A DNA stretch of 64,000 nucleotides, from NCBI GenBank assembly GCA_964501705.1, contig CAZCUQ010000001.1, positions 3,988 to 67,987 on the forward strand, in the 5' to 3' direction. Source of the stretch: RGIG4694 sp964501705. Its GTDB lineage: Bacteria > Bacillota > Clostridia > Oscillospirales > Ruminococcaceae. The notes beneath the pieces are model-generated. The model was not told the DNA's origin. It saw only the letters and a program-made list of their open reading frames with translations, and searched no databases. Position 1 is the first letter of the stretch. Every line of letters starts with the position of its first letter. A program made the position numbers and the translations under genes. Of the stretch, positions 34,569 through 42,837 are shown in pieces.

Positions 34569-35161
34569 ATATAGAAATTTACGAGGGCGAAAAGCTTCTT
34601 TTTACGGATGATTGCGATAAGCTTCGGGAAAAGCTTTCCGAGGGAAACGATTCCGTAAAAAGCGATGTCGATAAAATGTATGAATATTACCGAAACGGGA
34701 GTACCGTAAAAGCTGACGTTCTCGATATTATCACTGCGGACAAGCTTGACGCGGAGTATTCCAAAAACGTTTTCTGGCTTATGAAGATCATTACCGATCA
34801 GGGAATTATGGATAAAATATCTCCGCAAAGCAGAATAAACATCATAAAAAACGTGATCCCCGTTATATCGGCAGTCACAAAATCTCACGAGCTTGCGATA
34901 AAACGTAAAAGATCCGTTATTAATTTCGTAAACACCATATCGGAAGAAAACAGGCGCGTTATCGACGGAAAGAATACCGTTGACGGCGCTATGGAAAAAA
35001 TCGTGTCGGCGCTTCCGTCAAAAAGCGCGGGAAAAAAGGAATATGAATCCCGACCCGAATTTCTTAATATCCTCCGACATACGGAGGAAATGTCAAAAAC
35101 CTGTGCCGATCCCGAATATACGCGCATAATAAATGAATATATCTCTGAAATAACAGAGTAA
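34565..35161 (+). CDS. Hypothetical protein between hisS and thrH
   Basis: A 198-residue, highly charged, mainly helical protein with no signal peptide, membrane span or recognised motif. There is a Lys/Glu-rich N-terminal part, a central amphipathic stretch around IINIIKNVIPVISAVT-like sequence, and a conserved-looking acidic end. Its ATG overlaps the hisS stop by 4 bases, implying coupled translation with two tRNA synthetases and thrH. I do not recognise the family and cannot assign a function. Confidence 0.6.
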   Translation: MNIEIYEGEKLLFTDDCDKLREKLSEGNDSVKSDVDKMYEYYRNGSTVKADVLDIITADKLDAEYSKNVFWLMKIITDQGIMDKISPQSRINIIKNVIPVISAVTKSHELAIKRKRSVINFVNTISEENRRVIDGKNTVDGAMEKIVSALPSKSAGKKEYESRPEFLNILRHTEEMSKTCADPEYTRIINEYISEITE

Positions 35162-35182
35162 GTAAAAATCGGAGGAATAATT

Positions 35183-35785
35183 ATGTATATCAACTGTCTT
35201 GACCTTGAAGGAGTTCTCGTTCCCGAAATATGGATAGCCTTTTCCGAAGTCTCTAAAATTCCCGAACTTAGGATCACTACCCGCGACGAACCCGACTATG
35301 ATAAGCTGATGAATTACAGGATAAAAATTCTAAAAGAACATAATCTCGGAATTAAGGAAATCCAGAGCGTTATCTCCCTTATCGACCCTATGGACGGCGC
35401 AAGGGAATTTCTTGACGAACTTCGTTCGTTCTCTCAGGTCATTATTATAAGCGATACCTTTGAACAGTTTGCGGGACCTTTGATGAAAAAGCTCGGTATG
35501 CCGACAATATTCTGCAATGCCCTTGAGGTGTCGGAAAACGGAAGGATCACGGGCTTTAAAATGAGAACCGAAAACTCGAAGTATTCTACCGTAAAGGCTC
35601 TTCAGTCCATAGGCTATGACACTATCGCCATGGGTGACAGCTACAATGATCTCGGAATGATAAAGGCTTCAAAGGCGGGATTCCTGTTCAAATCCACCGA
35701 TAGGATAAAGGCGGATAATCCCGATATTCCCGCTTACGAGAATTATAAAGACCTTATGTCGGCTATCAGAAACGCTATGAATTGA
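35183..35785 (+). CDS. thrH: Bifunctional phosphoserine phosphatase/homoserine phosphotransferase ThrH
   Basis: A 200-residue HAD-family enzyme. The N-terminal CLDLEGVLVPEIWIAF is very close to Pseudomonas ThrH, with DLEG instead of the DxD of most HAD enzymes. IISDT is HAD motif II and AMGDSYNDLGM is motif IV. ThrH dephosphorylates phosphoserine and can pass the phosphate to homoserine, feeding threonine synthesis. GGAGG precedes the ATG, 21 bases after the hypothetical gene. It links amino acid synthesis to the surrounding synthetase genes. Confidence 0.92.
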   Translation: MYINCLDLEGVLVPEIWIAFSEVSKIPELRITTRDEPDYDKLMNYRIKILKEHNLGIKEIQSVISLIDPMDGAREFLDELRSFSQVIIISDTFEQFAGPLMKKLGMPTIFCNALEVSENGRITGFKMRTENSKYSTVKALQSIGYDTIAMGDSYNDLGMIKASKAGFLFKSTDRIKADNPDIPAYENYKDLMSAIRNAMN

Positions 35786-35802
35786 AAGGAAGACTACTTA
35801 AA

Positions 35803-37578
35803 ATGGCAGATACAATGAGCGGACTCAAAAGAAGCAAAGCCTGTGCGGACGTGCTTGCGGCGGGAGAAGAGGTCACTGTCGGAGGCTATGTTCAGAAAAT
35901 TCGCGATCTCGGAAACCTTATTTTTATAGATCTTCGCGACAGAAGCGGTATCGTTCAGCTCGCATTCGACGACAGCACCGACAGGGCTGTCTTTGAAAAG
36001 GCGTCGTCGGCAAGAAGCGAATTCGTTTTAATGGCAAAGGGCATCGTAAGAGAACGTGAAAGCAAAAATCCCGATATCAAAACGGGAAACGTTGAAATAT
36101 TCGTAACCGATTTGAGAATTCTCGCAAAGGCACAGACTCCGCCCTTTGAGATAGTTGACGACAGCAATACCAATGAGGAGCTTCGCCTTAAATACCGCTA
36201 TCTTGATCTCAGACGCCGTCCTTTGACGGATAATATTATTTTACGGAGCAAAATAGCAAAATCAGCAAGGGACTTTTTCTATGAAAACGGCTTTATCGAA
36301 ATAGAAACTCCCATGCTTATCAAATCCACTCCCGAAGGCGCAAGAGATTATCTTGTTCCGTCAAGAGTTCACCCCGGAAGCTTCTATGCTCTTCCGCAGT
36401 CTCCGCAGATATATAAGCAGCTTCTCATGATAGCGGGCTTTGAAAGATATATTCAGCTTGCAAGATGTTTCAGAGACGAGGATCTCCGTGCCGATCGTCA
36501 GCCCGAATTTACTCAGATAGACCTTGAAATGTCTTTCGTTGACGTGGACGATATCCTTGAAATGGCGGAAAATTTCATTAAGCGTCTTTTCAAGGATGTT
36601 CTGAATACAGATATCCCGACTCCTCTTCCGAGAATGAAGTACACCGAGGCAATGAACCGCTTCGGTTCGGATAAGCCCGATACTCGCTTCGGCATGGAGA
36701 TTGCCGATATCTCCGAAACCGTAAAAGATATAGATTTTGTTGTATTCAGATCCGCTCTCGAAGCGGGCGGTTCGGTAAGAGCGATTACCGCAAAGGGCGG
36801 AGCTAAGATATTCTCCCGCAAGGAAACGGATAAGCTTACGGAATATGTAAAGGGTATAGGCGCAAAGGGTCTTGCGTATATCAGATGGACAGAGGACACA
36901 CCCTCCTGCTCATTCAATAAATTCTTAAAGGACGGCGAGCTTGACGCCATAGCGAAGGCTGTCGGAGCCGAAAAGGGCGACGCTGTGTTTATCGTTGCGG
37001 ATAAGAATAATGTTGTTCTTTCCACTCTCGGAGCGCTTCGTCTCAAATGCGCAAAGCAGATGGACATTATCCCGGAGGGAAAATTCAATTTCCTGTGGAT
37101 AACGGAATTTCCGTTCTTTGAATGGAACGAGGAAACAAAGCATTGGGACGCAATGCATCACCCGTTCACAATGCCGATGGACGAATGTATCAAGTATCTT
37201 GACGATGCTCCCGAAAAGGTCTTTGCAAAGGCTTACGATCTTGTTCTGAACGGAACGGAGCTTTCAAGCGGATCTATCAGAATAACCGATTACGAATTGC
37301 AGCAGAAGATGTTTGAAAAGCTGGGTCTTACCGATGAGGAAATCGAAAGAAAATTCGGATTCCTCGTTGAAGCGTACAAGTACGGCGCGGCTCCTCACGG
37401 AGGTATGGGTATAGGTCTTGACAGACTTTCCATGATAATGTGCGGCACCGACAGTCTCAGAGATGTAACGGCATTCCCGAAGGTACAGAACGCAAGCGAG
37501 CTTATGTCCGAGGCTCCCGCTGAGGTCGATAAGGAAAGTCTTGACATTCTGGGAATTTCAGTAAATGAAAATAAGTAA
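35803..37578 (+). CDS. aspS: Aspartyl-tRNA synthetase (bacterial type)
   Basis: A 591-residue bacterial AspRS. The N-terminal OB fold (about 22-110), motif 1 (FIEIETPMLIKSTPEGARDYLVP), motif 2 (CFRDEDLRADRQPEFTQ), the GAD insertion domain (about 270-420) and motif 3 (GMGIGLDRLSMIM) are in order. Bacterial AspRS is longer than the archaeal form because of the GAD insert. Discriminating versus non-discriminating tRNA recognition cannot be told. The ATG at 35803 is chosen; GAAAGGAAG lies upstream. Its 3' end overlaps the deacetylase gene by 14 bases. Confidence 0.97.
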   Translation: MADTMSGLKRSKACADVLAAGEEVTVGGYVQKIRDLGNLIFIDLRDRSGIVQLAFDDSTDRAVFEKASSARSEFVLMAKGIVRERESKNPDIKTGNVEIFVTDLRILAKAQTPPFEIVDDSNTNEELRLKYRYLDLRRRPLTDNIILRSKIAKSARDFFYENGFIEIETPMLIKSTPEGARDYLVPSRVHPGSFYALPQSPQIYKQLLMIAGFERYIQLARCFRDEDLRADRQPEFTQIDLEMSFVDVDDILEMAENFIKRLFKDVLNTDIPTPLPRMKYTEAMNRFGSDKPDTRFGMEIADISETVKDIDFVVFRSALEAGGSVRAITAKGGAKIFSRKETDKLTEYVKGIGAKGLAYIRWTEDTPSCSFNKFLKDGELDAIAKAVGAEKGDAVFIVADKNNVVLSTLGALRLKCAKQMDIIPEGKFNFLWITEFPFFEWNEETKHWDAMHHPFTMPMDECIKYLDDAPEKVFAKAYDLVLNGTELSSGSIRITDYELQQKMFEKLGLTDEEIERKFGFLVEAYKYGAAPHGGMGIGLDRLSMIMCGTDSLRDVTAFPKVQNASELMSEAPAEVDKESLDILGISVNENK

Positions 37579-38371
37579 TATTTTAGCATTTGCTCTTGCC
37601 GCGGTCATAGGTCTTTCGGGCTGTGCGGGAAAAAAGGAAAACGAAAAAATATCCGAAACCGCCGCACAGACAACGGTTTCGGAATCAAAAGCGGAGGAAT
37701 CGGAAATGATAAGACCTGAAAGACCTGTATTTACAAAGAGTGATAAGCTCATAGCACTTACCTTTGATGACGGACCGAATATCACTACCACGCGTGCGGT
37801 TCTGGATAAGCTTGAGGAATATGAAATTGTCGCCAGTTTCTTTCTCATCGGCGACAATATTACGGGAAATTTTGACGAAGGCTCCATGAGAGTTGCAAAA
37901 CAGGCCTGCGATATGGGCTGTGAGATAAATTCTCACTCGAAAACTCACAGCGATATGACAAAGCTTACACCCGAAGAAATAAAGGCGGAAATGGATTTCA
38001 CCGCCGAAAAGATAAAGGAAATTACGGGCGAATACCCCGCATTCTTCCGTCCCCCTTACATAGCGGTGAATCAGACAATGTTCGATAATATTGATATTCC
38101 CTTTATCTGCGGCTTCGGCTGCAATGACTGGGAAGCGGAGATAACTGCCGGGCAGAGAGCCGAGAAAGTTCTGTCACAGGCAAAGGACGGAGCGATAATT
38201 CTTCTTCACGATATGCAGGGAAATACCGCGACAGTCGAGGCTCTCGATACGATAATCCCCGCTCTTAAGGAAGAGGGATACGAGTTCGTCACAGTGAGCG
38301 AGCTGTTCGCCGCAAAGGAAATAACTCCCGTATCGGGTATAGTATACTCCTATGCGGATCAGAAAAGCTGA
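37565..38371 (+). CDS. Polysaccharide deacetylase lipoprotein (NodB domain)
   Basis: A 268-residue predicted lipoprotein: signal peptide with lipobox LSGC (Cys at about residue 20), a Glu/Ser-rich linker, and a NodB/CE4 catalytic domain. Metal and catalytic motifs are TFDDGP, SHSKTHSDM, RPPY, DWEA and ILLHD, all intact. Such enzymes N-deacetylate peptidoglycan or other GlcNAc polymers at the cell surface. The start overlaps the aspS end, and GGGAATT offers only a weak ribosome site, so coupling to aspS translation is likely. Confidence 0.92.
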   Translation: MKISNILAFALAAVIGLSGCAGKKENEKISETAAQTTVSESKAEESEMIRPERPVFTKSDKLIALTFDDGPNITTTRAVLDKLEEYEIVASFFLIGDNITGNFDEGSMRVAKQACDMGCEINSHSKTHSDMTKLTPEEIKAEMDFTAEKIKEITGEYPAFFRPPYIAVNQTMFDNIDIPFICGFGCNDWEAEITAGQRAEKVLSQAKDGAIILLHDMQGNTATVEALDTIIPALKEEGYEFVTVSELFAAKEITPVSGIVYSYADQKS

Positions 38372-38598
38372 GACAAAGCATAGGTTTTATTGAAAAAGAC
38401 GGCGAAGTAATCTCCGTCTTTTTCTATTATCCTGAAAACTGTCATGTTGTCGGGATAGATAACGCTGTAACAGCGCTCGTAAACTATCACATACAGCAGA
38501 AATGTGACAATGCAGAGAATTATAAATACGGTTGCGAAAAAAATAATCCTTAAAAGCATTTCCTTTTTGGAGATGTCGGGCAGAGAAATATATTTCAT
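38359..38598 (-). CDS. Small single-span membrane protein
   Basis: A 79-residue protein with a basic-acidic N-terminus, one transmembrane helix (about 17-40, rich in Ile, Phe and Val), and a short outer domain of about 38 residues. It lies 4 bases downstream of spoIIP on the same strand and overlaps the convergent deacetylase gene by 13 bases. Family not recognised. Position suggests cotranscription with spoIIP and mre genes, but the product could also be a minor coding frame. Confidence 0.5.
   Translation of the reverse strand: MKYISLPDISKKEMLLRIIFFATVFIILCIVTFLLYVIVYERCYSVIYPDNMTVFRIIEKDGDYFAVFFNKTYALSQLF
38392..38424 (+). terminator. Terminator of the hisS-aspS-deacetylase operon, inside the opposite gene
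   Basis: GAAAAAGACGG pairs perfectly with CCGTCTTTTTC and is followed by T-rich sequence. It lies within the convergent small membrane gene. Confidence 0.75.
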
Positions 38599-38602
38599 TT
38601 TT

Positions 38603-39787
38603 TTATTCCTTTTCGTTTTTAAACATTTTTCCGAGCGTTTGTCCGATAAGCTTTGCGGAATACTTTGCCTGTGCGAGAGTATTTGCGTGAGAGCCTACCT
38701 CAATAAGAAGAGAGCCTGCCGTAATATCCTGATTGTAATGCCTGTAATCGAAAAGCACGGGACGCGTAAGCGTGGGATTATCCGATTCAAGCGCGGATTC
38801 GAGAGCAGAGGCGAAGATAAGATTTTTCCTGAAATTCGGCATATTCATCGTACCGTCGTCCGCTCCGCATATTATCATTATCTGAGCGGCTTTTTCCCCG
38901 TCGATTTCGGTTACGGCAGCTACTCTTTCATCTCCGCGTTCGATTGCGTCACGGTGGATATCGAGAACTATCTTTATCGTCGGGTACTGCCTGATTATAT
39001 TAAGGACAGTTTCCCTGCTTCTGTCGTAGGAACCGTTATAGTCGGGGTAATCGTGTACGGTCGTATCGTGGATAACTCCTATGCCGCATTTAACGATCTC
39101 ATCGGCGATGGCGTTTCCGACCGCGACCATATTTTGGTTTTCATCGAGTATTCTTGAGGCGCGGTTAAGATCGTAGAATTCTCTTTCCTCATCCTCGTAA
39201 CATTCGGTGGTATGGGTGTGCATGATCAGGATCTCCGGAGTTCCATCGCCTTTGATCTCAAAGGGCAGAGGTTCTTCGGAAAGATCTGTAAGCTCCTCCC
39301 GTGAGAGGCTCGTAAGATTTCTTATCTGACCGCCGTTTCGGAGGTCTATGTAAGTGTCGCCCGATCCTTTTCCGAAGGTCTCGGATATTATTTTCCCGCC
39401 CGGTTCAAAGCTGTCATCCGAAAACGAAGTTTTTGCCGTATCCGGAGAATCGGAGTAAACGTCCTCGTTTTGCGAAGACGGATAGAGATAATTTTCTCCC
39501 GAAATAAAGTCCTGTTCATCGAGTGAGTATTTATGATATCCGGTTTCTTCCGCCGGGGTCGTTTCAGTCTGAGTTTCTTCCGCAGTCTGCGGAGGACTGT
39601 TTGCTTCCTGCTCCGTTTCGGGCAGGACGAAAAAGATCTCGGAGGATATCCTTGAAGATTCCCTGAGAAAATAAATCAGCGAATCCCTTTTTACAGCCGA
39701 CAGAAGAACTGTGGAAAATGTGAATACTACAAATGCTCCCGCCGATATTCTTTGAAGAAAAAGCTTTTTATCCGTTATTGCCCGCAT
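38603..39787 (-). CDS. spoIIP: Stage II sporulation protein P
   Basis: A 394-residue SpoIIP: N-terminal membrane anchor (about 13-32), a Glu/Thr/Asp-rich linker (about 45-130), and the amidase/endopeptidase domain with the conserved LIMHTHTTECY, VLDIHRDAI and LLIEVGSHANT motifs supplying zinc ligands. With SpoIID and SpoIIM it degrades septal peptidoglycan to drive forespore engulfment. AAAGGATG precedes the ATG. It follows mreD by 66 bases; a TTGTAT/TATATA pair there could be a promoter, so it may be transcribed both with mreBCD and separately. Confidence 0.95.
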   Translation of the reverse strand: MRAITDKKLFLQRISAGAFVVFTFSTVLLSAVKRDSLIYFLRESSRISSEIFFVLPETEQEANSPPQTAEETQTETTPAEETGYHKYSLDEQDFISGENYLYPSSQNEDVYSDSPDTAKTSFSDDSFEPGGKIISETFGKGSGDTYIDLRNGGQIRNLTSLSREELTDLSEEPLPFEIKGDGTPEILIMHTHTTECYEDEEREFYDLNRASRILDENQNMVAVGNAIADEIVKCGIGVIHDTTVHDYPDYNGSYDRSRETVLNIIRQYPTIKIVLDIHRDAIERGDERVAAVTEIDGEKAAQIMIICGADDGTMNMPNFRKNLIFASALESALESDNPTLTRPVLFDYRHYNQDITAGSLLIEVGSHANTLAQAKYSAKLIGQTLGKMFKNEKE

Positions 39788-39853
39788 TTTTTATCATCCT
39801 TTCATTTTGGTCTAATATATTATATACCGAAATGAAAGAAAATATACAAATTG

Positions 39854-40411
39854 CTACTCTTCAATATAATGTTCCCTTACGGTTCCCAGAAATCTCGAAA
39901 TCAGAAGAAAAACTCCGTAAACAACTATTCCCGCGATATTTGTCACAATAAATTCGGGAATGAAGTAATCCGTGAAGATTCCTCCGCTTTTGTCATATCC
40001 CCACAGAAGATAAAAGAAAATATAATGCAAAATCCCCTGAACAAGAGTGACAGCCATATCCATAATGAGAAAATTTATGAATTTTCTTCTGAAAATAAAC
40101 AGAAAGAAAAGCGACGTCATCATAGAACATAAGCCTAAAATTATTCCATTGAAGCTGATGAGCGTTCCCGATGCAATATCGGTGAGAAGTCCGCAGACAC
40201 ATCCGCAAACGGCGCAGTACACTGGCGAATCGTTCTCGAACATTCCCGCGCATACCGCCATTGAAACAAGCAGCAGCGGAGTATGAAAAGGGAGCTTTGC
40301 CGTTGTCATAAAAACAAACGCCATAGCCGCAAGCGGGAAATATATCGTTCTTCGGATAATAAGATTTCTCCGCTCGGTTTTGAGCTTCAGCTCTATATTC
40401 ATCTTTTTCAT
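39854..40411 (-). CDS. mreD: Rod shape-determining protein MreD
   Basis: A 185-residue integral membrane protein with about five hydrophobic helices covering most of its length after a basic N-terminus. It has weak sequence conservation, as is usual for MreD, but its place directly after mreC, its length and the central GVCGLLTDIAS-type segment support the call. It works with MreB and MreC in the elongasome. AAAGGACAG lies upstream; the ATG at 40411 or the in-frame ATG at 40402 could be used. Confidence 0.85.
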   Translation of the reverse strand: MKKMNIELKLKTERRNLIIRRTIYFPLAAMAFVFMTTAKLPFHTPLLLVSMAVCAGMFENDSPVYCAVCGCVCGLLTDIASGTLISFNGIILGLCSMMTSLFFLFIFRRKFINFLIMDMAVTLVQGILHYIFFYLLWGYDKSGGIFTDYFIPEFIVTNIAGIVVYGVFLLISRFLGTVREHYIEE

Positions 40412-40437
40412 CGGGAAGGACTGTCCTTTTTAATATT

Positions 40438-41325
40438 TTACGGAGTTTCGTCCGCTGTAATGTCATCAAGAGAGACTTCGGGCTGTTTTTCGTTTACAAA
40501 GCCGGTTATGACGAAAACATCGGTAACACCCGCAGGACTTACCGAGGGCTTGACGAGAGCGTATTTTGAAAGTCCGCTGTCCTCCGTGCCGACCTCCGTG
40601 ACTGTGCCTGCAAGAAGTCCCGACGGATAATTTTCGCTTCCCGACGTTACTATAATATCTCCGACATTTATTTCCGAGCTTTTTTCTATGTAGCTCATCT
40701 TGCAGAGTCCGTTTTTTGAATTTTCATATCCGCCCTCGATTATACCTGTTGCGCCTGTTTGCAGGCAATATACGGAGATCGCCGTTTTAGGCGAAAAAAG
40801 AGTTCTCACGCAGGACGACTGAAAAGAAACGTTATAGCACACGCCGACTATTCCCTCCGATGTAACAACGGGGTCACCGGGGGAGATGCCGTTTTCGCTT
40901 CCGCCGCTTACCGTAAAGCTTTGGTACGGATCGTTCGCGGTTCTTGCAATGACCGTACAGGGAGGAGAAAAAGTAAAGCTTTCGTTCTGTGACGTCAGAG
41001 AGAGCATTGTCCGCAGATCTTCATTTTCTTTTTTCAGGCTTTCGTAGTCGATAAGTTCGTTTTTCAGCCGGTTTATCTCCGATTTGAGAGAATCGTTTTC
41101 ATCCTTGTATTTTTCGGCGTTTGCGAGCATATCGAGAGACGAATAAACGCTGTCCGAAATGGAGTGCGAAAGCTTCTGAAACGGAGCGATTATTCTTCCC
41201 CAGATATCGCTTCCGGGGTCTGAATAACCGTCGGTGGTCACGGAGTATATCATTACTCCGAGCAAAAGCGCGAGAATCCCCGCGATAACTTTAAAGCTTA
41301 TGCTGTGAAAAAAATCTTTTATAAT
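40438..41325 (-). CDS. mreC: Rod shape-determining protein MreC
   Basis: About 295 residues: an N-terminal transmembrane helix, a coiled coil (about 65-105), and the two-barrel beta domain with GISPGDPVVTSEGIVG and INVGDIIVTSG. MreC links MreB inside to wall synthases outside. The first canonical start in frame is TTG at 41265, which would cut the membrane helix in half. The frame stays open to 41328 with no ATG, GTG or TTG, and AAGGCGGGG lies just before two ATT codons. I therefore propose AUU initiation at 41325 (or 41328). Confidence 0.88.
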   Translation of the reverse strand: MIKDFFHSISFKVIAGILALLLGVMIYSVTTDGYSDPGSDIWGRIIAPFQKLSHSISDSVYSSLDMLANAEKYKDENDSLKSEINRLKNELIDYESLKKENEDLRTMLSLTSQNESFTFSPPCTVIARTANDPYQSFTVSGGSENGISPGDPVVTSEGIVGVCYNVSFQSSCVRTLFSPKTAISVYCLQTGATGIIEGGYENSKNGLCKMSYIEKSSEINVGDIIVTSGSENYPSGLLAGTVTEVGTEDSGLSKYALVKPSVSPAGVTDVFVITGFVNEKQPEVSLDDITADETP

Positions 41326-41361
41326 AATCCCCGCCTTATCATTTTCAGATCATTATCGGTA

Positions 41362-42366
41362 TCAGTCGAAGGAAAGCACCTCGCCGAGCTTCTCGCTTTC
41401 ATCGAGTACCTTGCCCGTACCCGCCGCAACGCAGTCGAGAGGATTTTCCGCGATATATACGTTCATTCCCGTTTCTTCCGAAAAGAGCCTGTCGATCCCG
41501 CTTATAAGAGCGCCGCCGCCGGCGACTGTTATGCCGTTGTCTATAAGATCGGCCGCAAGCTCGGGAGGAGTCTGTTCCAGAGTAAGCTTTATTGCTTCAA
41601 CGACATGAGAGATAGGTTCGGCGAGAGCCTCTCTTATTTCGTCGGAAGAAATTGTAATATTTTCGGGAAGACCGTTCATCAGATTTCTTCCCTTGATCTC
41701 GCGGAATTTTTTTTCTTCGACGGGAAACGCGGAGCCGATGGATATTTTAACGTCCTCCGCGGTTCTTTCGCCGATAAGAAGATTATATTTTTTCTTGATA
41801 TAATTTGTAATAGCGTTATCGAACGCATCGCCCGCAACTCTTACGGAGCGGGAAGAGACTATTCCGCCGAGCGATATGACCGCGACCTCCGAGGTGCCTC
41901 CGCCGATATCCACTATCATGGAGCCCATAGGTTCCGATACGGGGAGTCCCGCTCCGATAGCGGCAGCCATAGGTTCTTCCACTATGCTTACTCTTTTTGC
42001 GCCCGCATTTTCGGCGGCTTCTCTCACTGCGCGTCTTTCGACAGCCGTAACGCCCGACGGGATACAGATAATAACGTTGGCTTTTGTGAACCATGCGCCT
42101 TTAAGCGCCTTGGCGATAAATTCGGAAAGCATAACGGTAGTAAGTTCAAAATCGGCGATAACGCCGTCTTTAAGGGGGCGCACGGCATTTATCGAACCTG
42201 GAGTTCTTCCGATGACCTCCTTAGCCTCCATACCTACGTAACGGGGTCTGTCGTTACGTGCGTCGACCGCCACGACCGACGGTTCTCTTATAATAATCCC
42301 CTTACCCTTCATATAAACGATAGTATTGGCGGTGCCGAGGTCTATGCCTATATCGCGAGTAAACAT
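41362..42366 (-). CDS. mreB: Rod shape-determining protein MreB
   Basis: A 334-residue bacterial actin. Phosphate 1 motif GIDLGTANTIVY, the connect and phosphate 2 region VDIGGGTSEVAVIS, and adenosine motif VAGGGALISGI are all present. It forms membrane filaments that guide lateral wall synthesis. AAAGGAG precedes the ATG. It is first in mreBCD-spoIIP, with its own promoter 80 bases upstream. Confidence 0.97.
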   Translation of the reverse strand: MFTRDIGIDLGTANTIVYMKGKGIIIREPSVVAVDARNDRPRYVGMEAKEVIGRTPGSINAVRPLKDGVIADFELTTVMLSEFIAKALKGAWFTKANVIICIPSGVTAVERRAVREAAENAGAKRVSIVEEPMAAAIGAGLPVSEPMGSMIVDIGGGTSEVAVISLGGIVSSRSVRVAGDAFDNAITNYIKKKYNLLIGERTAEDVKISIGSAFPVEEKKFREIKGRNLMNGLPENITISSDEIREALAEPISHVVEAIKLTLEQTPPELAADLIDNGITVAGGGALISGIDRLFSEETGMNVYIAENPLDCVAAGTGKVLDESEKLGEVLSFD

Positions 42367-42446
42367 TTTTATATTCTCCTTTGTTTTTCTTTTGTTCTTT
42401 TATTTTTTATCTTTTTCTTTTTTTCGTCAAAATTCGATACATATTT

Positions 42447-42475
42447 ATTATACCACGGTTTTTATTTTACTACAA
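42447..42475 (-). promoter_or_regulatory. Promoter of mreBCD
   Basis: Minus-strand TTGTAG and TATAAT with a 17-base spacer. Confidence 0.6.
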
Positions 42476-42755
42476 CAGATTTTTGAAAAATATTTTGAAG
42501 AAAAACAATTTTTCTTTTTTGGGCAGAAAAGGTTATTTTTTTTACAAAAAATTAGTCAAATCGACTATTAAAGGAAAAATTCCGGGATTTTTTTGGAAAT
42601 ATGCGTTTTCCATGCAGGCTGTCTATATTTGAAGCTATCCGAAAATCCGGCAAAAGCGGCATCAAATAAAATCGAACCTGCGGAATAAAAAATCACCGGA
42701 ACGGCGGACAATCATCTTTTCACAAAATTTTCATTAAATTTCGTCATTATGATTA

Positions 42756-42784
42756 ATGACAAAACTGTCGGATTATGTTATAAT
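42756..42784 (+). promoter_or_regulatory. Promoter of the NlpC/P60 gene
   Basis: ATGACA and TATAAT with a 17-base spacer, 54 bases before the start. Confidence 0.62.
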
Positions 42785-42837
42785 ATATAAAATACAGAAA
42801 AAAGAAGGAATAACATAAACGCAGGAGGTTTGTTACC

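Larger units (their letters stand above)
42367..42837. other. Divergent intergenic region between mreB and the NlpC/P60 gene
   Basis: 471 bases, very T-rich on the left. Promoters for both neighbours are listed separately. Long frames here are low-complexity Phe/Lys runs and are not believed. No RNA or repeat was recognised. Confidence 0.65.

Noticed and set aside
42326..42632. Phe/Lys-rich frames upstream of mreB
   Set aside because: They are translations of AT-rich promoter DNA without ribosome sites.
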